Positions 1-10,350 of a stretch of DNA of 64,000 bases are shown here, in pieces. The DNA comes from Podospora pseudoanserina. Its lineage: Eukaryota; Ascomycota; Sordariomycetes; Sordariales; Podosporaceae. Numbering within the stretch: position 1 is the stretch's first letter; the number at the start of each line of letters is the position of its first letter. Location: assembly GCF_035222485.1 (NCBI RefSeq), contig NC_085922.1, forward strand, positions 1,565,001 through 1,629,000, written 5' to 3'. The notes beneath the pieces are model-generated. The model was not told where the DNA came from. It saw nothing but the letters and a program-made list of their open reading frames with translations, and did not search any database. Position numbers and translations under genes: made by a program.

Positions 1-132
1 GCCCAAGAAATATCACAGTAGATATGAGATATCTCGCCGTCCAAGCGGACAGCTGACAGCAAAAATCGCCGTTTCCTGGCCGAAGGCCGGATTCCCCCTT
101 CCCACCAATCACATCCCCAGTCATAGAGACGT

Positions 133-973
133 TTATTTGGTGCCCTCCTTGGCATCGATAGCAGCCTCCTCACCCATGGCAGTCTGAACGGTGACAACTA
201 GAGACAGGGTTAGTACCTGATTTGTTTGGCTTCAATAACCCAAGGCAAAACTTACGGGTTTCCTTCTCCTCCTCCTTGAAGAGCTTGTTGATCTTCTCGC
301 CGACCTCGCCGTCAGGGAGCTTAACGTCATCCTTGAGGTCACCGTCGGCGGTCATGAGAGAGAGGAAACCGTCATCGGAGATATCGATCTAAATATCGCA
401 GTCAGTGGCTGGTCTTGCTTTCCATGCACGACAGCGCGGCAAAACTCACGAGGGTGTACTCCTGACGCCTGACGACGGGGACGTCCATGTTGTGGGTGGA
501 GGGGGAGAGATCTTCGAGCTTCTTGCCAGTGAAGATATCAAGGGCGACCAAGTGGACCTTGGCGTGACCGTGCTTGCCAGTCTTGGAGGTGGACATGTCG
601 ACGATCTTGCAGGGGCGGTTCTTGATCACGACGAAGCCGTTCTTGCGCAGAGCAGAGCACTGCATGGGGTAGGTGGTGGAGGCACCGGCATCACCGCCAG
701 CCTCCATCTCGAAGTCGGCATCCTGGTGCTAGAGGGTACAAAAAAAGCATGTTAGCGTTATCACTATGTCTTGAGAGGCAAATCCAAGTAAGATGTAGGG
801 TTCGTCAAAAGTGTGCGTGCGCATCGCGGGGTCGTCGTCGATGGTGTTGCGCAAAAGTGATAGATGGCCAGATGCGGGGTGGACTTTTTTTGCCGCCCAA
901 TGGCGCACACTTTCGACAATAGAGAGGCAGGGCACGAGAGCAGGACAAAGATATCACTACGTACTTCGGCCAT
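133..973 (-). CDS. eIF5A: Translation initiation factor eIF5A (hypusine-containing), 4 exons
   Basis: Ribosome-bound elongation/termination factor that promotes peptide-bond formation at difficult sequences such as polyproline; active only after one Lys is converted to hypusine. Exons read on the minus strand: 973-965, 728-450, 388-256 and 197-133, giving 161 residues, the usual eIF5A length. Exon 1 is only nine bases (Met-Ala-Glu) followed by a GTACGT donor, and the next exon resumes with [12 protein letters not shown]. The hypusination loop [14 protein letters not shown] is intact, with the modified Lys in TGKHG. The SH3-like N-domain lies before it and the OB-fold C-domain ([16 protein letters not shown]) after it; the C-terminus is [16 protein letters not shown]. 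All introns are GT-AG. Exon joins are inferred from splice signals and family conservation. Identification is near certain; the nine-base exon is slightly less so. Confidence 0.95.
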
Positions 974-1906
974 TTTGATGAATCTGCGAAAAGATACTGG
1001 TTGTCTGGAGATAAGTCGTCCGACCAAGAAGAATGTCGAGATGGAGCCGTGGAGGGAGAAGGGTGAGGAGGAATGGGGACGGTAGGAGAGGAAGAAATTG
1101 AGCCCAGGTTTTGAGTGCAGAGCCGGAACGAGAGAAAAAGGCAGTTTCCCCGCCAAGTGGTGACCCCTCCTCTGTCTCGAACCTTGCACCTGTGCACCTG
1201 CCACTGGCCACCAAGCCACTGAAATTCGAATTTGAAGTGGTGGGCTTGCCCACCCGTTGCCTCACAAGGTCTAGCGCCGCTTCCAGACGTCCAAAGGTTT
1301 TTAAACCCCACATCACACAGCCTTTTATTTCACCCTCTTGTCATTGGAGATGTCAAACAGACAACAAATATGCCCCCCCTTCTTTGTGTCTGTGGCCAAG
1401 CTCAAGGTACCTTTGTGTGAGAGGTACCAAGCAAGGGCAGCAAACTTTGATAGCTATGGCCTACCTACCAATTGCCTTGCCGAATTCAAGACATTCATCT
1501 TTCTCTCTCTCTCTCTCTCTCTCTCGCTCTCTCTCCTGTCTCACAAACACTCTGCTGCCCCGCCTTGAATCGTGGTGCCTTGGGGCTAAACCTATTCCAG
1601 GGTAGCATCATTCGGGCTGGAACAGGCCCACTTGTGTCTTCGGAAGCCTTTTCTGATCCAGCCAATCAACGCCGACCGGCCTCGGACTGTGCTGCCAGCC
1701 TTGCCCAAGGCGCTCATGTCAGCGCACATGTCAGCCAAACGGCCTCCACCAGCTGTGCACAGGTGTCCATCTGCCAGAGCTCACCCAGCTCCGGCCAGCA
1801 GGGTTCACCGCGCAGCATGTCGACAACCGCCAGACGAGACGTCGGCAGCGCTGCTCACGATTATATTGTGTCTTATCGCTATTACTGACCCATACCAGCT
1901 GTCAAG
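974..1906. other. Divergent intergenic region eIF5A / VPS52
   Basis: Shared promoter space between two divergent housekeeping genes. It contains a short (TC)n tract near 1502-1535 and pyrimidine-rich stretches. Open frames here, such as one covering 1472-1888, have no family features and are repeat-driven. I see no other gene. Confidence 0.6.
1502..1535. repeat. (TC)n microsatellite
   Basis: About 34 bases of nearly pure TC dinucleotides with one G interruption, in the divergent promoter of eIF5A and VPS52. Pyrimidine tracts are common in fungal promoters and 5' leaders. Confidence 0.9.
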
Positions 1907-4086
1907 ATGTGGCTGGACAGGTTTGCAGCCCAGCAACAACCAGGCAGAAACAACTCACCACCTCCATCGAACCGATCATCACCACTGCCCCGTCGCACCT
2001 CCAGGTCGGGTGGCATCAGCCCCTATACAACCTCCCAACAACAACGGCCAGGGATATCACCTAGAGGGTCTTCCCTGTCGCTTGTATCCAACGATTCCTC
2101 CTCCTCCCTACTTGCCTCTTCACGGCGCGCCAATGGCTCCGCCCTGAGGCAGTCGACGACGGTGGACGATGCTCCCGATCCTGAGGAGGTGCTCGCCCGG
2201 ATACTGGGCCCGTTGTCTGTCGATGTAGCGCCAGCGCAGCACAGCAGCTCGACTGGGATAACGGAGGAAGATTTGGAGTTGGAGTTTGACTTTGGTGGTC
2301 TGAGTTTGCGTGAGCTTGCTGAAAGTGACGATGCCGACCAACTAGAAACGGTGGACACGTACAGACCACAGACGGTAGAAGACTGTAGGTCATCGTCCCC
2401 AGCCTGCTGCAAGGCATTGCGTTTCCCTTCTTGTACTTATGATAGTTTCGCGTTAGTTGAACGAGATAAAGCCAAATTCGAAGAGCTTCACCGGTCCATT
2501 CGAGCGTGTGATGACATCCTGAATTCCGTCGAGACGAACCTGACCAGTTTCCGCAACGACCTCGCTGCTGTGTCTGCCGATATTGAGAGCCTCCAAGCCA
2601 GATCGACCGCCCTGAATGTCAGATTAGAAAACAGAAAGGCTGTTGAAAAGGCCTTGGGGCCGATAGTGGAGGAGCTCAGCGTGTCGCCCATGGTGGTTTC
2701 CAAGATTGCAGAGGGACACATCGACGAAGCATGGATCAAAACTCTAGCCGAGGTGGACAAGAGAGCTATGGCTCACAAGAAGAACTCGCAGCAACAAACG
2801 CAAAATAAAGCGCTGGCTGATACTGGGCCATTGTTGGAGAAGTTGGTTCTCAAGGTACTTGCCGCTTTTTACCCCTATTTAGCTCTACCCACTGACCATG
2901 GTGACCGCAGGCCATTGAAAGAATTCGAGACTTTCTCGTGGCCCAGATCAAAGCCTTGCGATCCCCCAACATTAACGCCCAAATCATCCAACAACAAAAT
3001 TTCATCAAGTTCAAGGACCTGTTTGGCTTCCTCAACCGTCACCAGCCAGTCCTAGCAGGGGAAATATGCCAAGCCTACCTCAACACCATGAGGTGGTACT
3101 ACCTCAACCAGTTCACCCGTTACGAAAAGGCGCTCCTAAGACTCAAGTTGCATGTCCTGGACAAAAACGACGTTCTAGGCCACGACGACAGCCCCACCAC
3201 CCGCCGAACCACTCTTCTATCCTCCTCCAAACTCGCCCCCGGCGCCCCTCCGCACGATGCTTTCAACCTCGGCCGGAGGATTGATGTCCTCAAAAATAAC
3301 AACAACCTGGCCATCTCTTCTTACCTCGCCGAGGAGGACACCTCGACTCACTACCTGGAGACGGTGTTCAGAAACTTCAACCTGGCGTTGATAGACAACG
3401 CCACGGCGGAATATACCTTTTTGGCAGGATTCTTCTCCCCAGCCCTATCGTACGGCACGATAAGCAGGCACTTTACTCAGATATTCGAGCCCACCTTCTC
3501 CGTCGGGCAGCAGCTCACTCGACAGCTCGTGTCTGAAACATACGATGCGCTGGGTGTCCTGTTGTGTCTCCGGCTCAACCAAAAATACGCGTTTGAACTC
3601 CAGCGTCGCCGGATCCCGTCGGTGGACTCTTATATTAATGGCACGGGCATGGAGCTCTGGCCGAGGCTGCAGTCCATCATGGACGCGCATCGGGAGTCGG
3701 TCAAGACTTTCACGAACGGTTTGGGCACGAAGCAGCCGACGGCTGCGGTGGCCAAGGCGGCGAGCGCGGCGCCGCACGTGGTGACGCAGAGGTTTGGGCA
3801 GCTGTTGCATGGGATACTGGCTTTGAGCACGGAGGCTGGGGATGACGAGCCGGTGGTGGCGAGCTTGAGGAGGTTGGGGGGGGAGGTGGAGAGGTTTTTG
3901 GAGGGGTGGAGCAGGACTCGGTTTGGGGAGGTGGAGGGACGGAAGGGGAGGAGGTTTTTGTATAATAATTGGAGCTTGGTGTTGACTATTCTTGGGGATG
4001 TGGCGCTGGAGGGGGAGGGGAAGATGGGGAGGGAGTTTGTGGGGTGGGTGGAGGGGTTGAAGGGGAAGTACCAGGAGGATGGTTGA
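1907..4086 (+). CDS. VPS52: Vps52, GARP tethering-complex subunit
   Basis: Subunit of the Golgi-associated retrograde protein complex (Vps51-Vps52-Vps53-Vps54), which tethers endosome-derived vesicles at the trans-Golgi. Exons 1907-2384, 2457-2854 and 2911-4086 give 683 residues, in the usual range. The start MWLDRFAA plus a Ser/Pro/Arg-rich leader (NRSSPLPRRTSRSGG, SSLSLVS) is typical of fungal Vps52. The core helical domain is clear: RSIRACDDILNSVETNLTSF, then LQARSTALNVRLENRKAVEK and VVSKIAEGHIDEAWIKTLAE. Intron 1 is 72 nt, in frame and stop-free; removing it gives VEDFERDKAKFEELH, which fits the family better than read-through. Intron 2 is 56 nt and restores frame (LVLK then AIERIRDFLV). 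The last 300 bases switch to G-rich codons. Family assignment is from recalled conservation, not a search. Confidence 0.9.
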
Positions 4087-5919
4087 GGAGTGTGAAGTTG
4101 GTTGGTGGAGTGGAATGGTACAAGACCTAGGTAGGTTTGTTATAGTCAAAAGAATGGGATGTGAATGATAATGGTTCAGCAAAGCTATTGAATTGTGTTA
4201 TGACTTCTTTGAAACAGAGCTGGATTTGTCTTTGGTGGCCCGATTGCATGCTGAGTCTTGCCGCGGTTGCAACCCGGTCCCGGGTATTTCTGGAAGTTGT
4301 GGAGGACTGGAGAAGGCATTTTCCCCTGAGCGGACGCAAGATTCCCGTCCCAGGGGATACCACCAAGCATTTTGGTGGCTGTTCTCGGCAGATTCTTGGT
4401 GAGCTTGTTTTCTCGTCAGTTGGTTTATTTTTGTCTATTTTGCCTGGGCAGCATGTGCCGAAATCCGAACAGATTGATTGCTTTCTTTCAACACCTGTTG
4501 CTGATGAGATGCGGAGGTTCTCACTTTCTTGAACAGGATAGCACTTATGTTGTTGTTATCTTGATGAACTTGTTCATATACGTTCAACATTTTTTCTGGT
4601 GTAAGATAATCTACCTTATGTCTGCTTTCACAAAATCAGATGTTTTGGTTTATTTTCAGTGTTCACCTTGGAATTCAGAAGCCGATGCTGTGCAACTGCA
4701 GCTGAGAAAGAAGCGACAGGTCGATGACACCTTCCTCATGAACACCAAGGCCCACTCCGGCACTGATGGTCCAACAGACCGTCCCATGAGTAGGTCGTTC
4801 TTTCCCAAGTTCAATCATCGCATGTCTTAGTCGCCTCAACAGATCATGATAAGCATAGCCTGGAAGTCTAATCTGGCGGAATTTCCTGTTTAGATGCCAT
4901 GAAAATGCGTCCGTCACCTCTCATCCCTTCAATCCGGTCCAGCATCATCTGGTGCTGGATATCGGCATCACAACAGCTACCCAAGTTTTGGTCATCTTGG
5001 ATGTTGGACTGGCATATCTTACAGTCTTGCGCAAGAGTATATCCATCCGCTGTCTAAACTCATCTCATCTTCTTTCATCTGCCCACCATCCCGTCTTTAA
5101 GCCGTTCACCTTGCTTCTTCACCAACCTGAGCTCACTCAGCTGGCCATCTGAACTTCTGCAAAAACCTTGTGCTAGCCTAGGTAGCTGGTGGCAATTGCA
5201 ACACATCACATTCCAGGGCTGATCAGATCTGGTGAGATATATCTCCGTCGAACGCGTGGGCACACCTGTGAGCCATTTCGTTTGGCCGGCTAAAGCTAAC
5301 TCATTTGTAGATATTGGACTCTCCCGTCCTGCTCCCACCACCTTGCAGACGTACGTAACCACCATCTTCGCCGTTCTGGTCAAGACAAGCGACCTGTATG
5401 GGCCTGTGCCTGGCTCCCGTGGGCCTGGGTCCAGCAGTTGTTGGGCTTTTTGTCGATCTTGGTGAAGTGCCGTACTCTTCCCCGGTTGCACTGTTGTCCG
5501 GCAAGGAACTTTTCCAGTCATCATTGTAACCACGAGGGGGTGGTGGGCACCGGGACCGAGAAGCCGTGCGGTGACCCGGAGCAAGGCGTTTGCTTGTTTT
5601 TCTGGTCTGTCTTGTCCTGAGATAAGACACGGGCAGGCCCGCTTTCCTTCTTATACGAAGGCTGGGCATCTGATGTCTCCCATCGTCGAGCGTTTGCCTG
5701 CACGTACCCGTTCGGTTGTGCAACTTTCCGTCGACCGCCTCTTTATTGTCCGCTGGTGGACACGGGTGGCTGTTGCTATTGCGTTTGGCTGTATCTGGCA
5801 CCTCAACTCGAGCCGTCATTCTGGAAAACCTCCGACTACTGCTATAGCCTCCTCGAAATTATTGTTGGCGAAGGCATTGCGGTATACTTGAGCCTCATCT
5901 CCCCCCTATACTCGGCAAC
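4087..5919. other. Long intergenic region upstream of the chitin synthase
   Basis: About 1.8 kb between VPS52 and the chitin synthase. It holds only short unrelated open frames on both strands (for example 4372-4830 plus and 5301-5819 minus) with no domain or codon support. It presumably contains the VPS52 3' end and a long promoter/5' leader for the chitin synthase. No RNA gene or repeat was recognised. Confidence 0.5.
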
Positions 5920-8506
5920 ATGGCGGCCGGTATCACAGAATCATGGCCGATCAACGAGGTAGGTGCCACGACTCAAATCTTTGCTGGACCTCCAACTTAC
6001 ATGTTAAACAGATCGTTTATACTGCCATCGTGGGCTTGATTATGGTGGCAGCTTTTCTCGAATGGTTTCTCTGGATCGCTGCCTTCATGTACTGTCTGTG
6101 GAAGGTCTTTGTAAAGGCAGAACACTGGACGGTAAGATTCCTGGCTGTACTGATTGGCACCGCCTTTCTTCTTCTCAGGTAACACCTCTCCTGTCTTTTC
6201 CAGATATGCTTTTGCTGAATGTTCAAAGATTCATCTTCCTCCCCATCATGGTGGTCACGCTACCGTTACCAAGCGCGGTTGTTAGAATCTGGCCCACGGC
6301 AATGGTCAGCTTTCTCCAATGGTTCGCCTTTTACAGTTTTGCTGGTCTCTTGACTCTCCCCTGGCTTTTCTGCGTCTACCAGATTGTCACACATCAACTT
6401 GGAAGAAAGAAGCGCATTAAACAAGTGCTTGACGAGGTGTCGGCTCCCAAGGTGGTTATTGTCATGCCTTGCTATAAGGAGGAACCCGACGTTCTCGTCA
6501 CCGCCGTCAACTCGGTCGTCGACTGCGATTACCCACCGTCCTGCATCCACGTCTTCCTGTCCTTTGACGGGGACCAGGAGGACGAGCTATATCTCAACAC
6601 CATCGAGAAACTCGGGGTGCCCTTGACACTCGAGTCATATCCTAAAAGCATAGATGTCGCGTACAGGGCCGCTCGCATCACAGTATCTCGATTTCCTCAT
6701 GGTGGAAAGCGCCATTGCCAAAAGATGACCTTCAAGCTCATTGACAAGGTCTACCACGAGTACCTGAAGAGAAACGACAACCTCTTCATCCTCTTCATCG
6801 ACTCCGACTGCATATTGGATAGAGTCTGCCTGCAGAACTTTGTCTACGACATGGAGCTCAGCCCCGGAAACAGCAGAGACATGTTGGCCATGACGGGTGT
6901 CATTACCTCGACTACTCGGAAACACAGCCTCATCACGCTTCTTCAGGACATGGAGTACATACACGGCCAGTTGTTTGAGCGTACGGTGGAGTCGGGCTGC
7001 GGAGCAGTATCCTGTCTCCCCGGTGCCCTTACCATGTTGCGATTTTCAGCGTTTCGTCGAATGGCCAAGTACTACTTTGCTGACAAGGCCGAGCAGTGTG
7101 AAGACCTGTTTGACTTTGCAAAAAGTCATCTGGGAGAGGACCGATGGCTGACCCATCTGTTCATGATTGGTGCTAAGAAGCGGTATCAAATTCAGATGTG
7201 CACCTCGGCGTTTTGCAAAACGGAAGCTGTCCAGACGATGCGGTCTCTTATCAAGCAACGGCGTCGATGGTTCCTCGGCTTCATCACCAACGAAGTCTGC
7301 ATGCTGACGGACTGGAGGCTGTGGAAGAAGTACCCGATCCTTTGCTTGGTTCGGTTCATGCAGAACACGATACGGACGACGGCTTTGCTGTTCTTCATCA
7401 TGGTCCTGGCACTGATGACGACGACCAAGAGAATTAACGACCTTCCTGTGGGCTTCATTGCCATCTCGCTCGGTCTCAACTGGCTGATGATGGTCTATTT
7501 TGGGGCCAAGCTCAGGAGGTTCAAGATCTGGCTTTACCCGCTGATGTTTGTGTTGAATCCGTTTTTCAACTGGTACTATATGGTTTACGGCATCTTCACC
7601 GCTGGTCAGAGGACCTGGGGAGGGCCACGCGCCGACGCTGCGGCAGCCGACTCGACCACAACAGCTCAGGAGGCAATCGAGCAGGCCGAAAAGGCCGGTG
7701 ATGATCTAAACATTGTTCCCGAGTCTTTTATTCCGGCGGCACAGGAAAGGAAGGGTGTTGAAAAGGTGAACGCCAGTGCTATCAAGAGATCCAAGAGCGT
7801 TTTACAGCCGCCCAACCAAGTTATTGGCAAATTCGCGGCGCCTGAACGGACGCCAAGTGGATGGTATCAGCATCCAGATGAGTCCATGGCAAGTGTTGGT
7901 GTATTTGCCGGGTCGTCATCTCGCCTCGAACGAAAGGCGGATGTGCCAGAGCGGGACTCGATCGACAGCTCATCTTCGGCGCACACTGGAAGCTATTCGG
8001 TCTATATGCCACGCAGAGTGGAAAGCATCATGGGCGAAGAGGACCGGCGCAAATATGACCTAGCACATGCCAGCCAGGTCAACCAGTTTGCAAGCGCTTC
8101 GAGGATATTTCAGGGTCCACCAACAGGTCAAGTGTACGAGTATCCGGAATCCGAACTCCAGAGGGCAGGATTTAGAGACCCCGGGGTACCCAACTCGAAC
8201 CGGCCCGGGACGCACAGGAGGCTCGGCAGCAACGGCAGCACAGGCTCCCAGAGCGTGGGAAGCTCACTCCAAGACCCTCACGGTCCAGAATCATCAGTGG
8301 AATCATTCCAGACATCTCGTCAGTCGCCAGTGCCACGGCCAGTCTCAGCTGCAGGACGATCTGGTAGGACACCGCTTGGTCGAGCTAGCTGGATGCATAC
8401 ATCATCCACAGAACAAGTCGAAACGCAAATCGATGAATCTCAGAGCCATCTCGGGGCAGCATCACAACCTCGCCAGGGACCACCAAGAGGTGACCACCGC
8501 CGATAG
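5920..8506 (+). CDS. Chitin synthase, class VI-type (division II, no myosin motor)
   Basis: Membrane glycosyltransferase that polymerises UDP-GlcNAc into cell-wall chitin. Exons 5920-5958, 6012-6178 and 6229-8506 give 827 residues. The start MAAGITESWPINE lies 5' of a GTAGGT donor; exon 2 encodes a hydrophobic segment (IVYTAIVGLIMVAAFLEWFL) and ends ...FLLLR, joining FIFLPIMVVTLPLP in exon 3. That join matches the family as I remember it and removes 50 nt containing a CTGAAT branch-like site. Catalytic signatures are intact: the FIDSDC acidic motif, GEDRWLTHLF and QRRRWFLGFITNEV. C-terminal membrane segments follow, then a Ser/Gln-rich cytosolic tail of about 280 residues. There is no myosin-motor or cytochrome-b5 domain, which points to class VI (chs-6 in Neurospora nomenclature, CHS7 in Pyricularia). 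An alternative intron 6132-6178 would also keep the frame but loses the expected FLLLR-FIFLP join. Confidence 0.92.
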
Positions 8507-10350
8507 TTGAGGCGGACAGGCGAACTCGGGGACACAGGCTCTGATGCAGACACGCATCGACTGCTCATACGACCGAAACGGCTGTGTCCAACTTCATCAG
8601 GGGGTAGGCATCGAATGGTGGCTATCACGGCGCGAACTGCCATGCCTGCACGGGCAACAAACGTTTTTCTTCGCAATGGTCAGGGCAGAGACGGAAATGG
8701 GCTATAAAAAACACTCAGTCTTGATAAAAAGGGGTGATATTACGGGGTGAGAGAGATGATTTTTTTTGGAACTCTACCGTTAGAGTGATTTTGGAACGTT
8801 TTTCATGGGCTGGAATGCACCACGTGTAACCTGTATTGTATCCAAAGATAATGTTGTACCTAGTTTTCCTTTGCTTCTTGGCGTTGTTATATTAAAGACA
8901 CTGACTCGATTCGGAACAAATGCGAAGCGTGGGAGAGGCGAGACCGCATGACACGAATCCACGACGATGGTGTTGCAAAGCCTGAGGTTTACGTGATGGG
9001 TTCAACGCCCGTGGGTCTGTGAGGCTGGGCATGACAAACAGTAAGTCTGACGGCCGGCCCGGCAACCAACCCATCCAGCAATTACATGCGTCTCCCGGGC
9101 CGGGTTATTGGGCAGCTAACATAGGACTTTGTGGGATGGCAAGTCCTTGGTGATGATCGGGAATCTTCTGGATAATTCTCACCTGTGTGTTGGAGATTTA
9201 TTGGGCAGCTATGGTGACCTGATGTTTTGTGATGGAAACAGGTTACACAAAGTCTTAGGAGTGGGAGACTGAGAGATTGTCAAGCATACTACAATACGGT
9301 ATATGGTGTATATAGAGAGATCAGTCTTGGCCCATCAAGGTGATGCTGTTCATAGCGGGGCAGTTTTGACAGAAAAATGCGGAGGAAGAGAGGGATGGAA
9401 AGAAAACTTGACCGCCAACCCCGAGCCACGGATGCCCCTCGCCCCCCGAGCAGCGCGGTTGCCCCGCCCTTGCGAAAATGTCGTTTTTCAGGTCCAGGAG
9501 GACACAAGAAAAAAAAAGAGATGGTGGGGTGATGGGTGTACGGTATGGGGTGGAAGGAGTGATAGGGGGGAAAGCAGGGCTTATCGCTAATCGGCAGTGA
9601 GAAATCTTATCGCGTTGCCCCTCGTTGCTTGGCAATCAGCATGATGCAATGGTGAAGCGCTGTCAGAGAAGAAGTTGAGATGGCAAGTGCACTGGGTTGT
9701 AGAGTTGATAAGATGAATGGATGACTTTGATGATACCTACTGCCTAGACATATCATTTCCTGCATGATAGACACATGAGAAATGACTTGCAAAAAAAAAG
9801 CAAAAAAAAAGAAAGAAAAAAAAAAGCATTGGGTGAACAAGAGTCTTGTTGTTCAGGTTTGCTGATGAAGATGCAAAAAGACAAAAAAAGGCCAATCGAG
9901 AATCTTCTCCTGGCTTCTGGGGGGGCCTTGGCTACGGCACAGACCCCCCGGGCGCGGGGCTATTCAAAGAGCAGCGGTGCCCGCCCCTACCTGATGGAGG
10001 GAAATTGTATAGAGGGGAACTTGCTTGCGTGCCACTGTCGGGCAATCCAAACATCAAAGTCTGCATTAAAATCCATTTCCACTGTGGGAAAAACCTCGTT
10101 TTTTTACAGAGTCCAGTTTCCCGCCCATCACCACCAACCAAGCCTGCCTTTCTGAGCAGTCCAACGAAACAACAACCCCACCTTCTTTTTTCCCCCCCTT
10201 CTCACCCACACACAAACCCGCCCCATATCGTCCATTCTCGACTCGACTGGTGAGAACACATCTTCTTCGAAGCAACTTTTGAGCCATCCCAAAGCTTACC
10301 GGTTGCGTCTTGAATCTTTTTGCAGAGCCGAGTCCATACAACTGCCCAAC
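8507..10350. other. Intergenic region, includes the HSP88 promoter and 5' leader
   Basis: About 1.8 kb after the chitin synthase stop. It contains an A-rich stretch near 9790-9830, a GC-rich block near 9910-9970 and a CA/CT-rich leader at 10140-10250. A possible 5'-UTR intron runs from a GTGAGA donor at 10250 to a TTTGCAG acceptor at 10325. No coding gene is supported. Confidence 0.5.
9899..9908 (+). promoter_or_regulatory. Candidate heat-shock element upstream of HSP88
   Basis: The core AGAATCTTCT has a GAA unit and an inverted TTC unit with the two-base gap expected of a heat-shock factor site; another TTC follows a few bases on. It lies about 450 bases before the HSP88 start. Such short matches occur by chance, so this is only suggestive. 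Confidence 0.3.

Noticed and set aside
3445-4182. 245-codon Pro/His/Leu-rich minus frame over the VPS52 3' end
   Set aside because: Product of the G-rich codons of VPS52; low complexity.
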